Notes: generated from the letters alone by a model not told the origin. Counted from the stretch's first letter, positions 44,284 through 55,734 are shown. The stretch: DNA of 64,000 bases from Aegilops tauschii subsp. strangulata (GCF_002575655.3 NC_053037.3:449531793-449595792), one strand, 5' to 3'. Translations and numbers: made by a program.

Positions 44284-45439
44284 TGTCGGAGTAAATGGCC
44301 ACGGGTAGCCTAACTGACTGCCCCTGGTTCTTCTGAAAAAATTATCAGACCTTCGGGCCTCCAAGCACTCCAAGCATTGGGCTGCCTCCCCTGGCCGACT
44401 ACCTCTGAAGCCGACTCCCGGAAGGCGACCCAGCCTCGGCAACCCCTCCCCAGGACGACTACGGGGTGGCCGACTCCAAGAAGCCGGCCAAGAAGGACGC
44501 CGACTCCAAGAAGCCGGCCGAGACCACAACCACCAAAGCTACACCCACATAACGGTGACAAGACGGGGTGTGGCCACAGTGCGGCCCACTACCCCCGAGG
44601 CCCGAGGCAAGCATGGCCACAGGAGGCCGTACGGGATGACCGTCTCCTGTTCGGCTCGGCACTGTAGCCATGCCAGCCTCAACGTCATCCACGACCGACT
44701 CCTGTACGGCCCGCAGGCGCCGGGCCCCTTCCGCCAGAGAGAGGCGCGGAGGCGGCCCGGCCTACCCCAGTCGGCCGAGGGTGTAGCCGGCCCCCAGAAG
44801 CCGGCTACCCCCTTCCTCGAAGCAGGAGCCCCATTAAGGAGACAAGACGAGGTAAGGCTACAGTGAGAGCCCCCGAGGCGGCCCACTGTAGCCATGCTTA
44901 CCCCGACAAAGCCCTCGTCATCAGAGGCGAGGCTACAGTAAGCAGCCGCCGACAAGACCCTAGGCAGTGGGGCCGGCCTGTCGACCAAGAAGCCGGCAGC
45001 CGGCGGGACCCAACAGCCGGCGGAGAAGCCGGCGAGCGTAGACACTGACGGCTGGGACCAGTGCCCAGCCGGATTACCATTGTACCCCCGGGGGGTAGGC
45101 CTATATAAACCCCCCGGAGCACCCATGCAAAGGGGAGCTTCTGAACACAGCACACACACCATAGAGATAGAGAGAAGCAAGAGCTAGCCTTGTTCTTCTT
45201 CTCCCTTGAACCCAACAGCTCTAGGAGCGATTGTAGCTACCTTTCCATGATCTAGTGATCATGCGGAGACCCCGCAGAGCAGGACTAGGGGTGTTATCTC
45301 CTCGGAGAGCCCCGAACCTGGGTAAGATCCGCTGGCGTGCATGTCTTCGCCTCATCCCGTTTCCAGGCACCGGTGATGTCTTATTGGCACCCACAATGAT
45401 AAGCCATCCGTTGGCATATGTCGCACCAACCACCCGACA
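44284..45439 (+). repeat. 3' LTR
   Basis: 1156 bp, about 97.6 percent identical to the 5' LTR by eye. Changes are mostly transitions (about 22 of 28). Confidence 0.92.
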
Positions 45440-45800
45440 ATTCTTCTTCTGCTTTAAGCATTGACTTGTGGTTTGGAGTGGTGGTCCTCGTGCTTTGGGC
45501 ACTGTAGTTGCCTTACTAACAGCTCGTGTTTGGGTGCTTTGTGGTGGAGACGGTGCTGTGTCAACGGGAACTGGGTTAGTATCTGCTGGGGTTGGGGTTA
45601 GAAGGGGTGTAGCTGGTTCTGTGTCCGACTGGGTAGGGGTACATTCTACGTGAGTCTGGGTTATGTGTGGTGGGGCAGGTTCTTGGGCAAGTACAATCGT
45701 GGTTCTATCTCCATCGACAGGTAGCACGATCTTTTCTGAAGACCGTGTTTTTACTCCCACAGATACTGCCATCACCCCCTCCAATTGAGATGGCTGATAA
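45440..45800 (-). pseudogene. E2 gene exon, copy 1 of a repeated exon family
   Basis: On the minus strand an acceptor TTTATCAG precedes CCATCTCAATTGGAGGG. The exon reads GVKTRSSEKIVLP, then a Thr/Pro-rich tail, and is open to the gypsy insertion point. It resembles exons at 46425-46617 and 46925-47115 (KSGVKTRSLEQTMLP). Function unknown. Confidence 0.5.
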
Positions 45801-45899
45801 ACAAGAAAGGTAATTGAACATACAGACATTGTAAGATAGACAAGTGCAATGGATAGTAGGGAAGAAAACAGGGCATGAAATAATTCACATTTATGTTGT

Positions 45900-46390
45900 C
45901 TAACCAAAAAGAATAGCATGACATAATTTCAAATATATGATGGCTAATTAAACAGGATAGCATGACACAATTTCACATGTATGATGGCTACCTAAACAGG
46001 ATAGAATGACATACTTCAAAATATGATGACTATGTAAACAGGATGACATGTTATAACTATACGATGTGTCTATTAAAGTGGTTGGCATGCCATAAATCAC
46101 AAACATGCCGTCGATGGAAACATGATGGCATGATATAATTCACGGATAGAATGACATAATTCAATATATGATGACTATGTGAACAGGATGAGATGATATA
46201 ACTATATTATGTCTTTAGAAAATGGGTTGGCATGCCATAAGTCAGATACATGCTGTCTATGTAAACATCATGGCATGATATAATTCAAATATATGATTTG
46301 TATACTAAGGAAGTGAGTAGAGGGGAATCGCATATATGATGTGTCAACTAAGGAGATGGCATTCAATATCGTGTATATGATGTAAAAACT
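45900..46390. repeat. AT-rich minisatellite, unit about 40-50 bp
   Basis: Degenerate copies of GGCATGATATAATTCACATA followed by TATGATGnCTAnnTAAACA repeat about ten times. The same unit recurs at 46670-46830 and 47160-47285 between the repeated exons. Confidence 0.75.
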
Positions 46391-46424
46391 AAGCATTGCA
46401 ATACAACATATGCATGATATGAGT

Positions 46425-46617
46425 AATATAACCCTGCCAAGTTTGAGCATACACCTCATGGGGATAATAGGACTGGTCATCTGCCTCTGAATCCTCCTCT
46501 GAAGAGCTATCTGTAACCAGCAACATATCTGCTTCACCAGGTAGCATTGTCTGCTCTAAAGACCTTGTTTTCACTCCAGATTTCTCCATCACCAATTCAA
46601 ATGGCTGATGCACAGGA
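46425..46617 (-). pseudogene. E2 gene exon, copy 2
   Basis: Acceptor GTGCATCAG, then PFELVMEKSGVKTRSLEQ..., ending PHEVYAQTWQ before GGTTATA. It is uninterrupted and acidic (SSSEEDSEADDQSYY). About 490 bases from copy 3. Confidence 0.5.
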
Positions 46618-46924
46618 AGAGTCGTTGAATATACAAACATTGTCGACAAAAGCAATTACAAATACAAAAAAAGGACGGCATGATATAATTCACATATATG
46701 ACACTTGGCTAAACAGCATGGCATTGCATAATTCACATATATAATGCCTTGCAACAAGATAGCATTGCATAATTCACATATATAATGTCTTGCAAAAAGA
46801 TGGCATTGCATAATTCACATATATGGTAATTAGACACTAAACAGCTGGCATTCACACAAATCATGTCTAAACTAAGCAAATGACATAGCAATGCAAGATA
46901 CCATACGTACGATATGAGCAACAT

Positions 46925-47115
46925 AACCCTGCCAAGTCAGAGCATGCACCTCGGGGGGGGGGGAATAGGACTGGTCATCTGTCTCTTAATCCTCCTCTGA
47001 GGAGGTACCTGTAACCAGCAAGACACGCGTTTCGTCAGATAGCATTGTCTGCTCTGAAGACCTTGTTTCCACTCCAGATTTTTCCATGACCGTGCCGAAT
47101 GGCTAATTCACAGGA
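46925..47115 (-). pseudogene. E2 gene exon, copy 3 (decayed)
   Basis: Same order as copy 2 (MEKSGVETRSSEQTML, SSEED, ALTWQG) but with a stop after SSEED, and a poly-C/poly-G run near 46957 breaking the frame. Confidence 0.5.
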
Positions 47116-47394
47116 AGAGTAATTGAATGTACTAAAATTGTTAACAAATTTAACACGTAATAAAAAATGATGTCATGATATAATTCACATATAAGATGAC
47201 TGGCTAACCAGGGTGGTATTGCAAAATTCACATATATGATGCCTGGCTAAACAAGATGGCATTGCATGATTCACATATACGATAAAGAAACTAAACAGAT
47301 GGCATTGACACAAAGGATGTCTAAACTAAGCAGATGACATCTTTGATGTATACAGTAAGCAATGCAAGGCGCCATATGCATGATATTACCAACA

Positions 47395-47625
47395 TCAGCA
47401 TGCCAAGTTAGAGCGAAGACCTCATGGGGTAAATAGGAGTTGTCTTCTGCTTCTGAATCCCTCTCAGAATAGTTATCTTCCTCTTGATTACGATCCGGAA
47501 TGGCTGGAGGTGGGGCTGCCTTTGTGCCTACCATGGAGTGACGTCTGCATGAAATTTTATTTCCACGCAAGGCTCGTCTCTTTTGCTCTACATGTTCAAT
47601 TCCATTGTGTACAATAACTGACATG
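47395..47625 (-). pseudogene. E2 gene exon, copy 4 (shared second half)
   Basis: Reads VEQKRRALRGNKISCRRHS, then SERDSEAEDNSYLPHEVFALTW. The second half matches copies 2 and 3; the first half is different. Confidence 0.45.
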
Positions 47626-49830
47626 CATAGGAATAAAACATAGTAAGATTATGTAAGGAGTGCATGCACAAATCCAGAGTGATGGTAGAAAACTGTGGAT
47701 AGACCCAAAACAAATGATATCAGGCAGATGATAGCTTTAGTTAAAAAATACAGATAATGGCTCCTTAATGTTTGTTTGCACCCAACATGAAACTCATAGT
47801 AGACACCCGAGATTAAACAGATAGTAGACAAATAGTACTGATTGCTGCCCCAATATGTACCCCACAACCATTTAAAAACTCAAGTTTCAGCATAAGTTTG
47901 GACCTGAGTCGGAGTCTAATAGGTGAACACGACGATAAAGTAGCATGTCATCATATTAAGCAATGCATAACGTAAGCAGACTCGGAAGAGTGCGACCTCT
48001 CTTGCGGACCCGTGTAGTCCTCAAGGTCATCTGCTCAGTTGATGATGGTAATGCAGTTGTCATGATTGCCGGCAGCAAGGAAGAAGATCTAAGGCGGCAA
48101 AAGACAGTCTGGAGAGCGGATCCCTGTTGTGGTGAACCCTTCCATCATTGGAGCAGCTGAGCTGGGGTGGAACACAACACCGTAAGAGCAGGACAAACCA
48201 CACAAGGTTTTCTTTGACACATATCTGTAACAGAAGTAATTGTGTAAGGGCTTGTTTGAATTTGAGGATTCTAACAATGCAGGGATAGGAAATAGACAAG
48301 AATAGGATAGGAATGCACATGCAAAACAGAGAATTTAAAAACACAAGATTTCTGCCAATCTGGGTGTTTGGTTCACAAGAATTGGAAGATCACAGGATGC
48401 AAAGATGCATGGTGAGATTAAGTCAAACCACAAGAAGTGTACAACCTCTTTGGCGAAGCCATGTCGATCTCAGTGTGATTGGGTTGGCCGGTGAGGATGC
48501 TCCGGCTGACTTGGCTGTCGGAGGAGGGGAAGAAGATCTTAGGCATCTGGAGATGGAGCCCGAGGTACTGCTCCGCTGTGATGGAGGGTTTCGTCATTGG
48601 AGCAGCTCCGGTGAGTTGTACGATGCCGACGCTGAAGCGGGACAACAGAGACAATGTTAACCTGAGTGGAATTCTAATAGCATCTCCAATAGATGACGTA
48701 AAATACATAACCACAAAGTGCTAGATGTATACATCAGCCGCTCATCTCTGAACTTAACTTTCGAAAATGAATTTAACTATCGAAACTGAACTTAACTGCC
48801 GAAACTGAATTTTGCTGTCGAAACTGAATTTTACTGTCGAAACTGAACGCACTAGAGGTGAGGCTACATGTCAGTCGGCTGACTTTTTATCTCTGGTCAG
48901 TCGATTTTGCAGTCGTTGGATACAAAATCAAGGGCCTGCAGTTCATCTTCAACCTCCACCCCCCTGAGCCGCCAGCCACCACCGGCCAAACAGCCGCCCC
49001 CCGCCGCCCGTGGCCTGCGGTGCGCCACCCCGCCCGCCCCGAAAACACTCCCCACCGCTGGTCCACCGCCGCCTGGCCATCCCTGTAGGCCCCCCGTGTC
49101 GAGCTTTTTCTCTGGCGATCCCCACGCCACCGCCCCACCACCGCCGGCGACCACCGCCCCCACCCTGAACCCTAAGATAGATAGTGGGGTACCTCTCCGA
49201 CGAGCCCCCCTCCCCGCTGCGACCGGTTCTTCCTTAACTCCGGCAAGCCCCCCACCCCCTGAAATCGACTGACCCAAAATTCGATTCAGTCGACTGAAGT
49301 GTAGCTAAATCGGAGCAGCATTGCAAGCAAGAGCAAGAGCGAGAGCAGCAGCGCGAGCAAGAGCAAGAGCAAGAGCAGACTAGGCAGGCGACCGACACCA
49401 AGAGCAGAGCAGCAGTGCGAGCGAGAGCTAAAGCAGCAGTAGCTCCTACTGATGTGGACGTCGCCGCCGAGGGAGCGACGCCGTGGAGGAAGTGGCCGGC
49501 GATGCCGCCGTGGATGGAGCCGCGCCGTGTCGGCTCGGGACCGAGTGCCGGCAACACCGTGAGATCGAATCAAGAAGAAAATGCGGCGATTAGTGTACAA
49601 CCTCTTTGGTGGCACCGATTAGGCCACAGCTTCATCCGAGGAAACAGTGATGATGATGCTCTTCCGGTGGTGCAGGTGAAGATGGCGGTGTGGGAATGGA
49701 GGTGGTGCGAAAGACGAAGGGAACGTCGGGGCAGCTCCTTGGAGGTGGAGGACGGGGTGGCTGAACCGGCGGGACGACCAGATCGACCACGGATCCTCAT
49801 CCGGTATGGTGGATGAGGGACGTCGAGGTG
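47626..49830 (-). other. 5' part of the E2 gene with repeated start-like modules
   Basis: Minus-strand segments at about 48445-48650 and 49560-49810 each lead into a peptide PKRLYT (AAAGAGGTTGTACAC), and 48050-48190 shares GGAGCAGCTGAGC and GAAGAAGATCTAAGGC features with 48520-48640. This suggests duplicated first exons. A 21-base repeat (GCCGAAACTGAATTTTACT) occupies 48770-48850 and an AGAGCA microsatellite 49313-49380. No domain is recognised. Confidence 0.35.
48770..48850. repeat. 21 bp tandem repeat
   Basis: Four to five copies of TGTCGAAACTGAATTTNACTG-like units. Confidence 0.7.
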
Positions 49831-52549
49831 TTGCTGTGGATGATGTCGTCGGGGAAGAGGCTCTGGCTAGGTGGTGGACGGAGGAGAATGTGCGGCTTCA
49901 TGGGTTTTGCCGGCCTCGGTGTACGAATGGGTGGGCGGATGGGATGGGAGTGGGGAACCATGGCTTAGGGACGCGCTTGTCTGGAATGTGGGGTAAGTTA
50001 CGAAAGTATCCCCACCGATTTGAGGCGGTTCTTTCGGTTCAGGGGTATCAGAGGCATTTCGTGTGTCAGGATTTCACAGGAGGTGGGAGTTTTCGCGCGC
50101 GTTGTAATTTTGGAATAGCAAGGCGCGGGTTGAGATGGAGGGAGTTGTCGGAGCACAATGAGACAAAGATATATCTTAAATATTTCGGTCTAACAAGGCG
50201 CGGGTCGAAATTTCCGTACAAGCCTAACGTGTATTGTACCAAATCAATTCGCACTATAAATGTCATTCAAAACTTTGAATTCATGTTATGGTCAATTAAA
50301 AATATTTCGCTACGTGTATAATGCGTGCAACCTAGTACTCAAATGAACGTTTTAGTGCATTCCAAACGTATATACTACCGCTTCAATATGAACTAAATTT
50401 GAATTCGTTTCTCTATTTGAATAAGATCTACAATAATGATTGTTGTGAAGTCAAAGCATTTGAATTCGTTTCTCTGTTTTAATAAGATCTACAGTCGTCA
50501 TTATTGTCAAGTTAAACCATCATTTGTGTATTATCTTCACAGCACAACACATGATTAGTCTCGAGTTACATATGAACTATGTGTACTATATGAACTCGAA
50601 CTCAATTTTGTGAATCCAGTTTATGTTGATTTCAAATCATAGTACATTTCAAGCTCTAGCTAGATCTTCACAAACTAAACCATGACTCATATGTATAATG
50701 TGTTTATCACATTATGTATGGTGCCCCGCCCCCTATGCCTACAAGTATTTAGATGTGAGTTGCAAACACCACACATTACCACAAATTCAAATAAAATGTG
50801 AGAATGTTCGATATATAGTATTGTTTAGATTGTTCGATATTTAGTTGTAAGCTGCAAACGCCACACATTATCACAAATTCAAATAAAATGTGAGATTGTT
50901 CGATGTATAGTATGGTTTAGATTGTTCGACATTTAGCTGTGAGTTGCAAACGTCATGCATTATCACATTATGGTATAACATGTGCAAAACCACAACACGC
51001 GTATCACCGCTATATTCATGCATGCATATGTTTAAAACACTATGATCTCCTATTCAAATATATGAATCCACTTTCATATCAAATTATGATCTTTGTTAGT
51101 CTCTTACACCCACACAATCCTCTAACCTTTGTAGCTACCACTAACTTTCTCTCGTGCATGCACACGCCCTCCTCGCCCTCCCCCTCCCGCAGCGTTCTAT
51201 CCATCGCGCACATTCATTTTTTTTCCTTTAGGTCATTCTCCCACAGTCTCCACAACTCCTTTCCGACACACACCGAACCATAAACCTCTCCAGCGATGTC
51301 TGCCTACAACATACACACGCACCTTCAATCTCCTCCTTTATGTGTCCTTGCCTCGTGTCTCTCATACGGTCCCACACACGTGTCATCTCTCGCCCCTCTT
51401 TTCATCGATCTCACAACCGCACACTCCTCCCCCTATCTAGCTAGTAGCTGGGCCTCTCGCACCACCTCCTAGCTCCATTTTCTCTGTCTATCCGTCTCGC
51501 CGGGCCTCATTTGGCTCTAACAAATGGACGTACACCGAACGATCTCCCGCTATACATATAGCTAGCTAGGTCCTTATAACTCATTTTTCCCCACGCGTCG
51601 ATCGATCTACCTCATTAGTTATGTCTCTTCCTTCCTCCGACAAACAAGAATTGATCTACCGATCTAGTTAGGTTTGCTTACCAAACACATGGTTGCCCTT
51701 CATCATCCATGGATGTGTCCCGACAGATCTATCACACACAGGCACACACAGAAACACATCCCCACTCTTATTGATAATATTGCAGTTCCACCCTCAGTTT
51801 GTCTAGTAGGCCTCTCCCACCATCTTCGAGAATCAACTCCATCACCCATTCAGCACTCTACCCCTCTCCCTCCCTCTCTCTCCTCTCTCTCTCTGTCCCA
51901 TCCTATTTCCCGTCCTTCAGTTATGTATGGATATCGACCGATCTCCCTCAAGACATAGCTGGGTCTCTCCTTCTCAAGACATATACGATCGTTCTACCTC
52001 TATAGTTAGGCCTCTGCCTACCCCTCCCCCCACCCCCTCCCACACACACACCGATACATCAAGCGCTCTAGTCATGTCTCCCTGCCACACACAAACTTGA
52101 CCAGTGCCCTCTAACGTTCCGGTAGCTAGGTCAGTCGCCCTATATCTTTGACTTGCACACACAGACAATTTCGATGGCTCTCTTCATCGATCTCGCACCC
52201 ACCCACTTGATCCTCTCTTCGACTCTGTCGATATCTATGACCCCTCCCTCTCTTCTCGTGGATCGCCCGACCCTCTATATAGGATATGGATAGGCCTCCA
52301 TTTCACACACATTGCATGCAAAATTTTGTTTGAGATGTCATCGACACATATTCCCACAAATACATTCACGAAATCAACCTCCCCCCAAACAAAAAACACT
52401 CACGAACGCACAAGCCATTTGTCTAGGTTTGTATCTCTCACACACACCCACGTAGGTGGGGGACGTGCACGAAGAGAAGAGGTGCACGCACGGCGCACGT
52501 ACTCCCGTCTCTTTCCCAACCACACCCGCGCGGGTACACGGTGGAGCTC
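49831..52549. other. Gene-free sequence between E2 and the right arm
   Basis: The first part is AT-rich with imperfect direct repeats (AAATTTGAATTCGTTTCTCT at about 50396 and 50459; GTTCGATATATAGTAT near 50808 and 50898). From about 51.1 kb it becomes pyrimidine-rich (CTCTCTCCCTCC) with low-complexity frames. No recognisable gene or element end. Confidence 0.5.
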
Positions 52550-52904
52550 ATTTCTGTATGAAAAGGCAGCCCACGTGGTAATTTGACATGTGTACTGGTT
52601 GTCCACTAGATGGAGGGAGGATCGTCTACCACGGGTAAACAAACAAATTGCGACTTGACGCGTTATGTTAAAAAAGAGGCAAACCATGTGGGGCCTACCT
52701 TGGAGGCAAGGCTCTATACACTGGAGTACTTTTGATGTGTCCCGTCAACTCGCAGAACGAGGAGAAGCTTGCTTAGTACACCGTCTTCTCCGCCCACGGG
52801 CGCGGTGGCTCGTAGGATGAGGTGAAGCTTGCTTACTACACGTTACGCCCGCTCCCTCGCCCACGCGCGCGGTGGCTCGCAGGACGAGGAGAAAATTTTA
52901 CTAG

Positions 52905-53100
52905 TACTCCCTCCGTTTACTCCTCGTCCCTACCTTGGTTAGAGAGATTATCATATTGTTTGGAATATATGTCCTTCAGTAGATTTCGATATGAACTACT
53001 AGTACATACCCCAAACACTGATGTATATAGATGTATTTTAGAGTGTAGATTCACTCATTTTGCTCCGTATGTAGTCCATATTGAAACGGACGTAATAGTA
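52905..53100. mobile_element. Stowaway-like MITE remnant upstream of module 1
   Basis: Starts CTCCCTCCGTTTACTCC and contains the common Stowaway interior (TTTAGAGTGTAGATTCACTC, TTTTGCTCCGTATGTAGTCC). The left counterpart is near 16.97-17.15 kb. The right terminus is not clear. Confidence 0.5.
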
Positions 53101-53377
53101 CGCACTCTCCCTCGCCCCTCGACCCTCGCCACGTGGTGGACGTGCAGCAATTCATTCGGTCTCAAATAGCCAGAACGATATATACTGCAGTACCATTATT
53201 GCTCGACTTCCCAAAGAGGCGAAGAGCCAATCACAAGGTTAATAGTTTGGAGATGCCAAGCGAAAGGTTTATAGGAGAACAAGTAGTAGGTGCCGCGTCA
53301 TTTATAACTAAAGATTTTTTTCAGTGGCACGTATGCAATATAAATAGGTTCATATGGAGAGAAAAGGAAACCGCTCC

Positions 53378-53387
53378 ACTATATACA
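53378..53387 (+). promoter_or_regulatory. TATA box of module 1, right copy
   Basis: CTATATACAT lies about 28 bases before the leader. The upstream region is uninterrupted, unlike in the left arm. Confidence 0.55.
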
Positions 53388-53404
53388 TAGGCAAGACGAG
53401 CCTA

Positions 53405-53990
53405 CATGGTTGCTTGCTGGGGTTGCTCTCTTCAGTTTTCACACTCTCTTGCACAAAACCACTGTGGCCACATCTCTAACATCTCGGCGGATCATGTCCG
53501 CCGGGGGAAGGGATGGATGCTTAGTGTAGATGCGGTCGCCGTCGCCGACGGTGAAAACCCACTGTCGGCACGTCCCGATCAAGGGTCCCCGCCATTCTCT
53601 CTCACAAAGTCGGTGAGGTTGCCTTCGTCCATTGCTCACTGTCGCGACGTGGGTAGTTGCCTCCTCCCGCCGCCCTCCTCTAGGTTGAGCTACGTCCCGA
53701 CATCCCTCAGGTACAACTCCCTTTACGGCCGGCTTGCACCACTGCTCCAGCTGCCCACATCAATCCATGTGGATATTTCTCTACTTCTTTGCCCCGCACA
53801 TACCTCTACTGGCTTCTACATACTATATTTGTGATGAGTTTATGTCTCATCAACTAGTCCCAGTAATCTTATTCTAATCATGCTTCTTCAATTTCTCTGC
53901 CACAGGGATGCTCATCTCGATTTTGGTGAAACTGCACAAAATGATCCGATGGTCAAAGGGTTGCAAACTTCATTTCTTAGGAAGCGCCGA
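53405..53990 (+). other. Gene-start module 1, right copy: exon 1, 195 bp intron, exon 2 (unknown gene)
   Basis: Leader GGTTGCTCTCTTCAG..., exon 1 to 53710 (CTCAG before GTACAA), intron 53711-53905, and exon 2 starting GGATGCTCATCTCGATTTTG at 53906. The exon 1 frame from ATG 53406 is open for over 130 codons and its left counterpart is also open with an in-frame 9-base difference, but the peptide is unrecognised. Exon 2 has the GAAACTGCACAAAATG motif repeated downstream at 58.6-60.1 kb, so this may be the first exon pair of the B3-like gene remnant there. That link is inference. Confidence 0.45.
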
Positions 53991-54107
53991 CGTTGCCAGC
54001 AAATTAAAGCCTGGTTAGGGTTTATGGTTCAAGGGCTAGGGACTGCATGGATCAATTTTTTTAGCTGTCTCTGTTTCAATGGCTAGGGACTGCATGAGTA
54101 GTAGTAG

Positions 54108-54355
54108 TACTGTACGCCTTACGCCCGCTCCCTCGCCCACGCGCGCGGTGGCTCGCAGGACGAGGAGAAAATTTTACTACTCCCTCCGTTTACTCCTCGT
54201 CCCTACTACCTTGGTTAGAGAGATTATCATATTGTTTGGAATATATATGTCCTTTAGTAGATTTCAATATGAACTACTAGTACATACTCCAAACACTGAT
54301 GTATATACACGTATTTTAGAGTGTAGATTCACTCATTTTGCTCCGTATGTAGCAT
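54108..54355 (+). repeat. Duplicated promoter block (copy of about 52845-53085)
   Basis: From TTACGCCCGCTCCCTCGCCC to TTTTGCTCCGTATGTAG the segment repeats the sequence upstream of module 1. It ends inside Stowaway-type sequence and joins half of another MITE (CATAAAGTTGAGACACTTAT). The left arm lacks it. Confidence 0.75.
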
Positions 54356-54567
54356 AAAGTTGAGACACTTATTTTGGAACGGTGGGACTACATATGTGTT
54401 ATGATCTATCAATCAATGAGATGCAATAGCATGCATGTTAGTCTCCTTTGTATTTGATGAAATGTTGCAACGGGCAACCTTGGACGCAAGATACATGTAA
54501 CAGCAGCTGGAAGCTTCATAGCATTGTACTATCTCGCTGATAAATTACAGTACGTACTATACAAGTA

Positions 54568-54726
54568 CTTCCTCCGTTCCTAAATATAAGTCTTTGTAGA
54601 GATTTCACCATGAACCACATACGGATGTATATAGATGCATTTTAAGTGTAGATTCATTTATTTTGTTCCGTATGTAGTCCACCTAGTGGAATCTCTACAA
54701 ATACTTATATTTAGGAACGGAGGGAG
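54568..54726. mobile_element. Stowaway-type MITE (right arm only)
   Basis: Ends CTTCCTCCGTTCCTAAATAT and TATTTAGGAACGGAGGGAG, flanked by TA (54566-54567, 54727-54728). The left arm has a single TA at 7725-7726 in the matching context. Confidence 0.85.
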
Positions 54727-55734
54727 TACTATGTAAAGAGTTAGGTGTCGCACGGTGTCCAGAAAATATGGTGATAGTGTGAGGTGGGCCATGTAATCAC
54801 TGAGCCTGCGTGTTTTCACTACTCTTGCACTCCTCCGCCGTAAGAATGGAGAAAATTGTAATCTAGTAGTACGTCCTTTCGCCGAAAGCGTGGGACATCA
54901 AGCAGTCCTACCACATCAGTAATAATGAACAATGAGCCGTCAAATCACATACACCCAGCAGTAAGTTGGACGGACGAAGCAACCATCACTCTTGAATCCG
55001 CTTCTCCCCTCAATGCAGGCGCTAGTGAGAGGTCGCGTCCGCTCTGCCCGGGCATGAATGCGGCACTGATTCTTTGGAGCGGCGCTGACCGTTTCGGGCA
55101 GGAAGCGCGCGCGGGCGATGGAGGGGCTTTGGGTGGGCCAGGCTGGTCAGGAGCGGGCGTGGCAGCTCTCCGCCTGTCTCTACCAGACGCCCAGAAACGA
55201 GAGGATGCACCGACTCTCGCGGCTAAAGTCGTACACTACACACCATCTCTCTGTAGGAGTAGGTCGATCTGTCGCTCTCTCTAACACACACATGCTGTTA
55301 AACACACACACGCACACACAGGTTCATAGAATCGGAAAATCGTGCGAGTGCGAAGCCAGAGGAAGTGAGATACAAATGGAGTGCGTACAAGAATAGAAGA
55401 GGTGACGAATATTCCATCAAACCTGGACTGAGGAGTAGTACTCCCTCCGTCTAGGTGTTAAGTCATCCTACGGAAATCAGATATTACCAAAATGTTTAGG
55501 CGTCGTCCATTAACTTCGCATCTCAATCCCCTCCTGGCCTCGTTGCTAGCGAGTGTTGTTACTTAGGGAGCGTTTGGATCCTTAGCAAGAACAGCTTATA
55601 GCACAGCCGGGCAAGGTTAGGCGTTTGGAACTATTAAAATATGTTAGCTTTTGTGGGCCAGCTAGCTTGGGTGGGCTAGAAAAACCTTGCTAGCTCAGGA
55701 GAGCCAGATCAACTCGCTTCGGACGGCAAACTTC
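54727..55734. other. Intergenic part of right arm
   Basis: Matches about 6.93-7.72 kb. It includes the GC-rich block near 55.07-55.18 kb shared with 62.50-62.62 kb, and a partial Stowaway end near 55440 (CTCCCTCCGTCTAGGTGTTA). The open frames 54925-55284 and 55022-55210 are not supported as genes. The piece at 55565-55700 (GGGAGCGTTTGGATCC) looks like a MITE fragment. Confidence 0.4.

Larger units (their letters stand above)
31571..45439 (+). mobile_element. Tat-lineage Ty3/gypsy retrotransposon with antisense gene, 13.87 kb
   Basis: LTRs at 31571-32742 and 44284-45439 (TGTCGGAG...CCCGACA) with target duplication ATTCT on both sides (31566-31570, 45440-45444). The order is LTR, primer-binding site, gag, protease, RT, RNase H remnant, archaeal-type RNase H, integrase, spacer, antisense gene (43688 to 39902), polypurine tract, LTR. 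A second RNase H before integrase and an extra antisense ORF near the 3' LTR are hallmarks of the plant Tat lineage. I count about 28 substitutions and a 17 bp indel between LTRs, i.e. about 2.4 percent. At the commonly used grass rate of 1.3e-8 per site per year that is roughly 1 million years. Confidence 0.93.
17519..49830. mobile_element. CACTA-like element E2 (split by two nested transposons; right end not found)
   Basis: The left terminus CACTACAAAAAATACACTTT at 17519 matches the E1 terminus over about 290 bases. After the GGCC array, E2 is interrupted by a CACTA element (18272-29930) and by a gypsy element (31571-45439), each with a perfect target duplication, so E2 is the older host. 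Minus-strand coding remnants extend from 30.65 kb to about 49.8 kb. No matching right terminus (ending TTTGTAGTG) is seen before the right palindrome arm at 52550, so the right end is probably deleted and the end given here is approximate. Confidence 0.55.

Noticed and set aside
49286..49615. Leu/Ser/Cys-rich peptide as a membrane protein
   Set aside because: Arises from an AGAGCA microsatellite read in one frame.
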